Source: Faucicola sp937889485 (GTDB taxonomy: Bacteria; Pseudomonadota; Gammaproteobacteria; Pseudomonadales; Moraxellaceae). Taken from it: DNA of 12,917 bases. A program made the position numbers and the translations under genes. The DNA lies in NCBI GenBank assembly GCA_051653685.1, contig JBOFWQ010000015.1, forward strand, positions 1 to 12,917. Direction: 5' to 3'. The notes under the pieces were generated by a model that worked only from the letters and a program-made list of their open reading frames with translations, did no database searches and was not told where the DNA came from. Below are positions 7,098 to 12,917 of this stretch, one piece after another; the first letter of the stretch is position 1; each line of letters starts with the position of its first letter.

Positions 7098-9500
7098 TTA
7101 AAACGCATAGTTTAACGATAGCGCGTAGTTGCGTCCTGGGGCGCTATAACGGTCAATTCCTTGCCCCTTAACCATGCTATTAATTCCTAGTGTGGCTAGG
7201 GGTCGAATATTCTCCCATGGAATATATTGACGGTCAAATATATTGTAAACCCCCAACTGCATGCTGAGGTTTTGGTTTAATTTGATATTGCCATATAAAT
7301 CATATACCCACGTGTTTTGGGTAATATCTTCGCTGGTTTGTAGTGGATTTGACAAATCTCCTGTGCGTAATTGCAGCGGTTTGATGCTTTGGTCACTCTC
7401 ATTGATACGTTTGGTGGTATCTGCTTTTTTTCTGCCAAGATAACGGGCTAGCGCGGTAAATTGATATTTGTCATTTATATCGTGATAATTTAGGCTAACT
7501 AGTCCGTTTAACGGCTGAATTGATAATAAATCTGTCCCATTTCCCATATTGCCTTGCTGCCATGCTAATTGGGCTCTTAGATCAAGCTGATCAGTCATGG
7601 CATAATCACCCATTAGGTGCACGCCTTGACTGTGGGCTTTATGAATATTGACGTATTGGTAACAGTCATAGCCACTAAAGCAGCCATAATTTTTAACATC
7701 AATAAAATCTAGGTAGCGGTTATGATATCCTGCAAGGGTTAGAGATGTTTTGGGCTGCTGATAACGCACGCTTAACTGCTGGCTAAACGATTTTTCAGGC
7801 TGTATACGGGGGTTGGGAACTTGGGCAATACCATTCATGGCAAAACCTGCGTAGGCTTGGTTAGATAACGGCATTAAAAAACCCGTCCCTGCTTGATATC
7901 CCAACTCAACACGCGCTGTGGGTCGATAGTGCAATTTGGCTTGCCATGTTGTCGCGGTTTTGTTTTGAGGTAATTCTAAGTCATTTTGTAAGTAGGCTTT
8001 TAACATGGGGCTGATGTTGCCCGCTTCGATTTGTTCGTTGGTAAAGTTATGCTTGATTTTTTCAAAATGCTGGCGCTGCGATTCGCGCATGTTACTGCGC
8101 AAGCGGTAGTCATCATGTCTAAGCCCTAATTCCAAGCCTACTTTGTCGTTAAAGGTTACATTGTCTACCACACTGATTGAGCGGGTGCGGTTATCCGTGC
8201 GTAATTGTAGGGCGCTGTTGTCTTCAAAGTTGAGTGTTGGACTATAGTATATACTGTACGGATCGTAGGTGTTTTTTGAGAACTGGGCTGCTACGTTAAA
8301 GATGTGTTCACCCAAAAACTGCCATTTTTCAGGGGCAATCAGGGGGGTCGTCATGGCTTTTAACTGTACTTGATCAACGTCAAAGTAGTTAGGGCGATAT
8401 TCTCTACGGTCTACCAAATTTGGTTTGTCATAAATATAGGTATCACCAACCGTGGTGATACGCTGTTTACCATAATCTATGTCAAGCGCTGATAACCAAC
8501 GATTATTGCTAGGCTGATAACGATAGTTAGCTAGCACGGCACGACGCTCATTTTCATCAAAAGCGTGACGATTTTGACCACTATACAATGTTTTGGTTAC
8601 GGGTCGATTATGGTTTATTAGATATTGAAAACCCCCACTTATTCCAATACGGTGTTCAGAGGTTGGGCTATAGTATAATTTGGCTGTCGCACCTTGTTGT
8701 TCATAATGGCTAGGATCAGGATATATCCCTGACGCGCCTTTCTCATTATTAGGAAATTCATAAAAAGGCGCTAACCGCTGCGCATCAAATTTACGCATAG
8801 CATGATTCTTAAGCTCATGCCCTTCTCGATGCACGTAGTTAATCAGCCCAGACCATTGTTCGTTTTTTCCAGCGACCCCGATTGCTGTCATATATTCTTG
8901 GTTTTTATTGGTGTAGCCTGTTTTTAGGTAACCGCCTGTGTTTTTGCCTTTTTGAATGAGGTCATCTGGCGCTTTGGTCTGGTAAACCACCGCCCCACCG
9001 ATTGCACCGTTGCCTGCTTCAATGGCATTTGCACCTTTTAGAATACTGGCAGATTGTAATAACTCCACATCGCTCATAAACCGCCCATCATTGACGTAGC
9101 CATAGGGGACATAAAATTCGTTTACTTCAATTTCTGGCACTTTTAGACCATCTATGACCATCGCCACGCGATTGCCATCCACCCCTTGTATGGCAAACCC
9201 TTTGGCACCATAGCGCCCCACATCGCTAATACTCACTTCTGGATTATAACGCACCAAATCATGGTTATTCATAATAAGCTCTTCGGTGATGGTTTGCTTA
9301 GTTACCACATGGCTGGTGGTTGGGGCAGCCGCAATGGCGGTAAACATGAGATTTTCTAGCTCTGTCTCTGGGGTGGTTACCTTGACAGCGGTCAGAGAAC
9401 TGCTCGCACTAGCATGATTAGCTATTAATACGCTAGCAATGGCTAGTGATAATGCCGTGGGAATAGGTTTAAAATGGTGGGTCAAAAAATCAGCAGTCAT
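7098..9500 (-). CDS. TonB-dependent outer-membrane receptor for heme or a heme protein (HmbR/HpuB-like)
   Basis: This 800-residue receptor has a signal peptide (residues 1-32, cleavage after ASA), a possible TonB box LTAVKVT (36-42), a plug domain (about 55-170) and a 22-strand-type barrel ending in terminal Phe. Plug motifs HDLVRYNPEVSISDVGRYG, GFAIQGVDGNRVAMVIDGL and KGANAIEAGNGAIGGAVVYQ match the hemoglobin/transferrin receptor group, as does the end (YNIFDRQYIPWENIRPL, GIDRYSAPGRNYALSLNYAF), which closely follows neisserial HmbR. The FRAP-like box is FLMP (about 538) and the NPNL-like box is NPRI (about 561). No His lies between them, although heme receptors usually have one there. AAGAG lies 7 nt before the ATG. 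The receptor follows the small Lcl protein by 53 bp. Substrate could be heme, hemoglobin or hemoglobin-haptoglobin. Confidence 0.93.
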   Translation of the reverse strand: MTADFLTHHFKPIPTALSLAIASVLIANHASASSSLTAVKVTTPETELENLMFTAIAAAPTTSHVVTKQTITEELIMNNHDLVRYNPEVSISDVGRYGAKGFAIQGVDGNRVAMVIDGLKVPEIEVNEFYVPYGYVNDGRFMSDVELLQSASILKGANAIEAGNGAIGGAVVYQTKAPDDLIQKGKNTGGYLKTGYTNKNQEYMTAIGVAGKNEQWSGLINYVHREGHELKNHAMRKFDAQRLAPFYEFPNNEKGASGIYPDPSHYEQQGATAKLYYSPTSEHRIGISGGFQYLINHNRPVTKTLYSGQNRHAFDENERRAVLANYRYQPSNNRWLSALDIDYGKQRITTVGDTYIYDKPNLVDRREYRPNYFDVDQVQLKAMTTPLIAPEKWQFLGEHIFNVAAQFSKNTYDPYSIYYSPTLNFEDNSALQLRTDNRTRSISVVDNVTFNDKVGLELGLRHDDYRLRSNMRESQRQHFEKIKHNFTNEQIEAGNISPMLKAYLQNDLELPQNKTATTWQAKLHYRPTARVELGYQAGTGFLMPLSNQAYAGFAMNGIAQVPNPRIQPEKSFSQQLSVRYQQPKTSLTLAGYHNRYLDFIDVKNYGCFSGYDCYQYVNIHKAHSQGVHLMGDYAMTDQLDLRAQLAWQQGNMGNGTDLLSIQPLNGLVSLNYHDINDKYQFTALARYLGRKKADTTKRINESDQSIKPLQLRTGDLSNPLQTSEDITQNTWVYDLYGNIKLNQNLSMQLGVYNIFDRQYIPWENIRPLATLGINSMVKGQGIDRYSAPGRNYALSLNYAF

Positions 9501-9553
9501 AAAGCGGCTCTTGTGGTACTCAAAGATTTTGGGATATGGGGTATTATTGACGG

Positions 9554-10129
9554 TTATTGGCTATTTTTGACCAGTAGCACGTATTGGGCTTTGAGCTGAT
9601 AAGCTTTGCCATCGTCACGTTTGACTGGCATCGAAATGCCTTGAGCAATATCCCAAGCATAGCTACGGTAAAAGCTTGAGCCTTTAGCGGTAATAACAGG
9701 GGTTGCCGACCATAATGCAGGGTTTTGGTGATCTCGATCCCAGCGGTCTTGAACAGGGTAACTTAGCTGGTTGGTAAAGCGAAAAACATCTGTATTGAGG
9801 GCTGGCTGTACTCGGCTATTATCAGCAATACTTGACAATTCTTTAATCGTAGGCAAGCGCCAATCATTGCCTGCTTGTTGGGCAATAGCCAGTGCTTCCT
9901 CCCACGACTGAGCAAGTGTAGCGCTACCACTGCATTGATTATTAAGATAATGCTGCCCCACCAAGCAGCGCTGCCAAGTTAGCCCTGTTTTATGGTCAAC
10001 CACTTGACTGGCGGTTGGGTTAAACTCTGCTTTGGGCGTGTCGGTGTCAATGACAGGGGACAATTGATTTGCCAAAGCAGCCACACTTGTACCCACAATA
10101 GCAAGACAACATAAAAGTGATTTTTTCAT
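9554..10129 (-). CDS. Secreted DUF1566 (Lcl_C domain) protein, partner candidate of the heme receptor
   Basis: This 191-residue protein has a Sec signal peptide (MKKSLLCCLAIVGTSVAALA, likely cleaved after residue 20) and one DUF1566/Lcl domain filling the rest. Typical motifs are VVDHKTGLTWQRCLVGQ, NNQCSGSATLAQSWEEAL, DWRLPTIKELSSIAD, NPALWSATP and the final QYVLLVK. Cys55 and Cys66 are the two cysteines of the mature protein and probably form a disulfide. The family is named after a Legionella collagen-like adhesin, so binding rather than catalysis is expected; the ligand is unknown. TTGGA lies 6 nt before ATG 10129, so I choose this over ATG 10135, which the same site almost touches. It lies 24 bp after the lipoprotein gene and 53 bp before the receptor gene, which argues for a role at the cell surface in heme-carrier capture. 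Confidence 0.88.
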   Translation of the reverse strand: MKKSLLCCLAIVGTSVAALANQLSPVIDTDTPKAEFNPTASQVVDHKTGLTWQRCLVGQHYLNNQCSGSATLAQSWEEALAIAQQAGNDWRLPTIKELSSIADNSRVQPALNTDVFRFTNQLSYPVQDRWDRDHQNPALWSATPVITAKGSSFYRSYAWDIAQGISMPVKRDDGKAYQLKAQYVLLVKNSQ

Positions 10130-10153
10130 GATCATTCCAATATTGATTAAAAG

Positions 10154-11779
10154 TTATCGACCGTTACTAACTAGCACGACTTGGGCAGTGCTGTAGGTGC
10201 TATTAGGGTTTTCAAGGCTTGCTGTGCCGTCGGTATACATCATCCATATTTGGTCAAGCGTAGCAGTCCCCACTTGCCGCCCACGTGACTGCGTCCAAAA
10301 ACTACTAGGCAGCTTATAATCATCGGCTGATTTGACTAACATATGAGTGGGTAAGGCTTTTTTACCATCGGCAGTGTGTTGTAGGTTGATAAGGTTAAAT
10401 AGTTCATGGCGATTAGGCAGACGCCAATTATCCAAACCACAAAGTTTTAGCTGATTGACTTTTTTGGTATAGTTGGCTGTAGTACAAATAGCATCCGACT
10501 GTTGGCAATCATCTTTACCAGACTTTAGACCTGTATCTATAACCCCCAGCCGATAAAAATTGTCTCGATAAGTATACTGGCTGATTTCAATGTCACGAAA
10601 ATCCTTGTTGGCGTTTGCTGCGGCGCCAAATAAACCTTGAATGCTAGGCGTGTATGTTTTACTTTCCCATATAAGTCCCGTGTGGTCATCACGAAAACAT
10701 GCCCAATCTTTTGCTGCGCTAGGCAATGCATTGCCTGCGGCATCAAGTTTGGTAAATTGCATCGTTGGCGGGTTTTGGCAATCTTGCCGCAAGTCTTTGC
10801 AGTTAGCGTCATTGTTGGTATTGGTTGCAGAAAAGTTGATGCCTGTGGTATGAACCTTAGCGCGCTTGGCAGGCTCACTTCTTTTAGGTACAACAATTGC
10901 CCCAATTGCTGTATCTTGAAAATGTACAGGCGTGAGCGCGCCATTTTCTGCCAACAATTTGACGGTTAGCATCAAGTCTTGGGACGGCTGTTCTCCAATT
11001 AAGGGTACAGCAATCATAGCCGTTTTTTCACCTTTTTTGATGGTAACTTGATTGGTTGCAGGCAGCTGATAGTGCCTTCCCTCAACAGCAGTACCTGCCA
11101 TAATGGCAAACATGACTTTGCTGTCTTGACTGACCGCTTGGTTGCTGGTTACGACAAAATTGAGCGTGCCTTGAGCATCATCTTTGACAGCGGTGCTATT
11201 TTGGACTGCAACCCCTAAGTCCACATTTTTAATAGTACTACTGGACTCACGATAAAACCGAGAGTCATCTAATAGCGACTGGTCAGATACGCCCGTAATC
11301 CTCAAACATAGCCGCTTATCAGCGGTGGGCACCTTATTGTGGCGCAAAGGGATATGAATGGTCGCCGTATTTTTTCCTTTGGCAATAATTGCCTCACCGT
11401 TTACGGCGGCGGTATAATCTGTCGCTGCCACTGCCGCATCAGCTTTGGCGACCTCATCGCCACAACCCAGCTGGTAACTTATTTTAATATCTTGTGGGGC
11501 GGTATATTTATCTAGCACCTGCGTGGTGTCTTTATGCACATATACCAGATTAAACGCGGCAGCCGCATCCGTTTCCTGCAACTGAGTTTGTGAAGCCACA
11601 ACACGCACTCGATAATTATCCGTAGCGGCAGGGACATTCGTTGTGGTCTGCTGGGCGGTTGGTATTGTGGGCTTGCTATCTACCCCACACCCACTAAGCA
11701 TGAGACCTGCACTAATCGCAATAAGCGCTGTTTGACGGGGCGCCAAATAATCACTGTGAAACCGTAGATTGTATATCAT
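10154..11779 (-). CDS. Lipoprotein with two Calx-beta-like domains and a C-terminal DUF1566/Lcl domain
   Basis: This 541-residue protein starts with a long signal segment ending in the lipobox LSGC (Cys31 lipidated). Two beta-rich repeats resemble Calx-beta domains: about residues 57-165 (ATDYTAAVNGEAIIAKGKNT, then TATIHIPLRHNK) and 189-297 (GTAVEGRHYQLPATNQVTIK, then KGEKTAMIAVPL). Residues 359-540 form a DUF1566/Lcl domain (CFRDDHTGLIWESKTY, CGLDNWRLPNRHELFNLINL, FWTQSRGR, TAQVVLVSNGR). Ten cysteines in the mature part besides Cys31 suggest disulfides and an extracytoplasmic location. Surface exposure is inferred, not shown. It lies 24 bp before the smaller Lcl gene and just downstream of hemO, with its own Fur box. 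The Shine-Dalgarno is poor and the N-region before the hydrophobic core is long (about 16 residues), so the true start could be TTG at 11746. It may act like HpuA or TbpB as a co-receptor. Confidence 0.87.
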   Translation of the reverse strand: MIYNLRFHSDYLAPRQTALIAISAGLMLSGCGVDSKPTIPTAQQTTTNVPAATDNYRVRVVASQTQLQETDAAAAFNLVYVHKDTTQVLDKYTAPQDIKISYQLGCGDEVAKADAAVAATDYTAAVNGEAIIAKGKNTATIHIPLRHNKVPTADKRLCLRITGVSDQSLLDDSRFYRESSSTIKNVDLGVAVQNSTAVKDDAQGTLNFVVTSNQAVSQDSKVMFAIMAGTAVEGRHYQLPATNQVTIKKGEKTAMIAVPLIGEQPSQDLMLTVKLLAENGALTPVHFQDTAIGAIVVPKRSEPAKRAKVHTTGINFSATNTNNDANCKDLRQDCQNPPTMQFTKLDAAGNALPSAAKDWACFRDDHTGLIWESKTYTPSIQGLFGAAANANKDFRDIEISQYTYRDNFYRLGVIDTGLKSGKDDCQQSDAICTTANYTKKVNQLKLCGLDNWRLPNRHELFNLINLQHTADGKKALPTHMLVKSADDYKLPSSFWTQSRGRQVGTATLDQIWMMYTDGTASLENPNSTYSTAQVVLVSNGR

Positions 11780-11802
11780 AAAAAACCATAGTTATTTTTA
11801 TT

Positions 11803-11821
11803 GAAAATGAGAATCATTTAC
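11803..11821. promoter_or_regulatory. Fur box upstream of the Lcl lipoprotein gene
   Basis: The plus strand matches the 19-bp Fur consensus at 15 positions, with ATGAGAATCATT at its core. It lies 23 bp before the start codon at 11779 and downstream of the hemO terminator candidate. It therefore suggests a second iron-repressed promoter for the lipoprotein, Lcl, receptor and DUF454 genes. I could not place convincing -35 and -10 boxes around it. Confidence 0.7.
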
Positions 11822-11832
11822 ATATTAAAAGC

Positions 11833-11862
11833 AAAAAAAAACGGTTAAAAAACCTCTTACCG
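11833..11862 (-). terminator. Probable rho-independent terminator after hemO
   Basis: On the minus strand, 16 nt after the hemO stop codon, CGGT and ACCG pair as the base of a hairpin with further A-T and G-T pairs and one mismatch inside. It is followed at once by nine T (plus-strand A at 11833-11841). The stem is imperfect, so termination may be partial. Its position between hemO and the lipoprotein gene, in front of a second Fur box, supports a real function. Confidence 0.55.
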
Positions 11863-11878
11863 CTGCCAGCAACCACCA

Positions 11879-12493
11879 TTAAGACGCCTGATATACCGCC
11901 TTGATCACATCACGAAAATAGTCAAATGCCTTATCAGAGCCTTGCAAGGCCTTTTGAATCTGCGCGTTTGTTAACTCAAGCTGATCGAGTTGGGATTTAA
12001 AATTACGCCAATGGGTCATACGACCCTCTTTATGCGCTGCCAAATGTCTTGCGCCATGTGTTTGCGTCAAATGTATTTTTCCCGCCTCTTTGTATAAAAT
12101 AGCGGCGCCCACATTTGACCCCTCAGCGCAATATAACCAGCCAATAGCCTCATCGCAATCAATCGTTGGTCTAGCAATTGCAAGGGTTGCTTGCTGCGCA
12201 CCAATATCAGCCATATCAGCTAACACGCTATCTGCTCGACCCAGTGCCGCTAATCCTGTAATTTTACTTTGCAGACTTGATAGTTGGTAAAAAGGGCGTA
12301 ACGTTTCATGAAACTCATGCTGTGCTTGTAAAAATTTTTGATAGTGCGCAAGGCTAGAAAAAGGGTTTAATGACATGACTAAGGTATCTACTTTATCATG
12401 CGTTTTTTTTGAGTGATTTTTTAACATCTCGCTAAGACAAATTGGCGAAGTTGTGGACGCCAATTGTAGCTCATTAGTCATATCTTTACCCAT
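11879..12493 (-). CDS. hemO: HemO-type heme oxygenase
   Basis: This 204-residue cytoplasmic protein strongly resembles the neisserial HemO family, which cleaves heme with O2 and electrons to biliverdin, CO and free iron. His32 in KKTHDKVDTLVMSLNPF is the expected proximal heme ligand. AIGWLYCAEGSNVGAAILYK (residues 116-135) is the distal helix with the flexible Gly-Ser-Asn-x-Gly that lets heme and O2 in. HGARHLAAHKEGRMTHWRNF (146-165) is a further family signature. Length fits the family (about 200). The start at 12493 is set by AAAGGAG 6 nt upstream; an internal ATG at 12481 lacks such a site. Expression should be iron-repressed, since a near-perfect Fur box overlaps its promoter. As the first gene of the cluster it supplies the intracellular step for heme imported by the receptor encoded downstream. 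Confidence 0.95.
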   Translation of the reverse strand: MGKDMTNELQLASTTSPICLSEMLKNHSKKTHDKVDTLVMSLNPFSSLAHYQKFLQAQHEFHETLRPFYQLSSLQSKITGLAALGRADSVLADMADIGAQQATLAIARPTIDCDEAIGWLYCAEGSNVGAAILYKEAGKIHLTQTHGARHLAAHKEGRMTHWRNFKSQLDQLELTNAQIQKALQGSDKAFDYFRDVIKAVYQAS

Positions 12494-12498
12494 TACTT

Positions 12499-12506
12499 AC
12501 TCCTTT
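12499..12506 (-). promoter_or_regulatory. Strong ribosome binding site of hemO
   Basis: The minus strand reads AAAGGAGT, with GGAG ending 6 nt before ATG 12493. It is the best Shine-Dalgarno in the window and fixes the hemO start. Confidence 0.8.
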
Positions 12507-12520
12507 GTTAGTTTATAAAT

Positions 12521-12539
12521 GATAATGATTATCATTATA
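12521..12539. promoter_or_regulatory. Fur box overlapping the hemO promoter
   Basis: The sequence matches the 19-bp Fur consensus at 17 positions (core ATAATGATTATCATTAT), differing only at the centre and the last base. It covers the whole -10 hexamer (12534-12539) and the expected transcription start, so Fur with Fe2+ bound would block RNA polymerase directly. It lies 27 bp before the hemO start codon. Confidence 0.9.
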
Positions 12540-12562
12540 TATAAATAAACACTTTGTGTAAA
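12534..12562 (-). promoter_or_regulatory. Sigma-70 promoter of hemO
   Basis: On the minus strand, -35 TTTACA (12557-12562) and -10 TATAAT (12534-12539) are separated by exactly 17 bp. The -10 is perfect and the -35 matches at five of six positions. Transcription should start near 12527, giving a leader of about 34 nt that contains the hemO ribosome site. Confidence 0.82.
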
Positions 12563-12589
12563 TATTTATCATACTATTCACAATCTAAA

Positions 12590-12917
12590 GATCTTATAGG
12601 CAAAGCGAGAATTAATTGCGGGTTTAGCCGTGATAACCCCTATGTATGGCGATGTGTGGGCGATAATCACGAACCGACACCGTTTGATGTGTTTGGGGCA
12701 AAGATTATTAGCGGGATTGGTAAGCTACCTAGCACCGTTATGGATAGGTCAATATCGCTTACTTTGCGTAGAGCCTTACCAACTGAAAAACGGCAACGGG
12801 TTAAGGATATACCCAAAGTAACAACGGAAACTATCAAGGCTAAACTAGCAAGATGGGCAGATGACAACATGGACAAGGTAGCAACAAGTAAGCCCAAATT
12901 GCCCGAAACTATCTATA
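12590..12917 (+). pseudogene. 5'-truncated DUF3631 gene fragment (phage/plasmid primase-helicase type), continuing past the right edge
   Basis: A plus-strand frame without stops from 12545 to the window end becomes recognisable from 12590. It reads DLIGKARINCGFSRDN, YVWRCVGDNHEPTPFDVFGA, KIISGIGKLPSTVMDRSISL, LRRALPTEKRQ, ARWADDNMDK and KPKLPETIY. This is the order of motifs in DUF3631, the C-terminal region of many phage, plasmid and integrative-element primase/helicase proteins. The N-terminal primase or ATPase part that should precede it is absent. Upstream of 12590 lies the hemO promoter, and a TAA closes the frame at 12542-12544. No ATG precedes the domain and no ribosome site is seen, so this is most likely a decayed or interrupted remnant. 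Whether the 3' part is intact cannot be seen. Confidence 0.72.

Noticed and set aside
7098..9500. Siderophore receptor as an alternative identity for the TonB-dependent receptor
   Set aside because: The plug and C-terminal motifs follow the hemoglobin/heme group, and hemO lies in the same locus.
10537..10944. Overlapping 135-codon minus-strand frame within the Lcl lipoprotein gene
   Set aside because: It lies wholly inside a strongly supported gene in another frame, with no domain and no ribosome site.
12630..12821. Plus-strand 63-residue reading frame at the right edge
   Set aside because: It is an alternate frame of the DUF3631 fragment and shows no family motifs.
12667..12897. Minus-strand 76-residue hydrophobic reading frame at the right edge
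   Set aside because: It lies opposite the DUF3631 fragment, whose motifs are clear; the minus frame has no recognisable domain or ribosome site and is a shadow.
1..12917. CRISPR array, tRNA, rRNA or complete insertion sequence
   Set aside because: No regularly spaced repeats, tRNA-like cloverleaf, rRNA sequence or transposase with terminal repeats was seen on either strand.

Overview
The window looks like a chromosomal segment from a gamma-proteobacterium of the family Moraxellaceae (Moraxella or Psychrobacter type). This is inferred from the tolQ-tolR-tolA-tolB block, a BenM/CatM-type LysR regulator, a DUF805 protein with a pilin-like tail, and a Neisseria-type heme oxygenase in moderately AT-rich DNA. 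The genus cannot be fixed from sequence alone. Almost every gene is on the minus strand, so the window reads right to left. The exceptions are the LysR regulator and a phage/plasmid gene fragment at the right edge.

Left part (1-5405, all minus). From right to left: a DUF805 membrane protein with a pilin-like segment and a long periplasmic or cytoplasmic tail; a 130-residue single-pass membrane protein with three poly-A tracts; an unrecognised 246-residue protein; then tolQ, tolR, tolA and the first 164 codons of tolB, which runs off the left edge. TolQRA and TolB, with Pal presumably just outside, form the proton-motive-force-driven envelope machine that constricts the outer membrane during division and keeps it stable.

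Middle (5406-7075). A 278-bp divergent region with two inverted repeats separates the DUF805 gene from the LysR-type regulator on the plus strand. The regulator converges on a DUF454 (YbaN-like) inner-membrane protein.

Right part (6713-12562, all minus) is the most interesting section: a Fur-controlled heme-iron acquisition locus. In transcription order it holds a HemO-type heme oxygenase; a probable surface lipoprotein with two Calx-beta-like domains and a C-terminal DUF1566/Lcl domain; a small secreted DUF1566/Lcl protein; an HmbR/HpuB-like TonB-dependent receptor; and the DUF454 protein. A nearly perfect Fur box sits on the -10 element of a strong hemO promoter. A second Fur box lies in front of the lipoprotein gene, after a probable terminator that follows hemO. 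The likely logic is that the Lcl-domain proteins capture or present a heme carrier at the surface, the receptor imports heme using TonB energy, and HemO opens the ring to release iron. The two Lcl proteins between the oxygenase and the receptor are the candidate for an undescribed co-receptor pair, playing the part that HpuA plays beside HpuB.

Right edge (12590-12917, plus). A 5'-truncated DUF3631 (phage/plasmid primase-helicase type) reading frame starts about 30 bp behind the hemO promoter. This indicates a mobile-element scar or boundary next to the heme locus.
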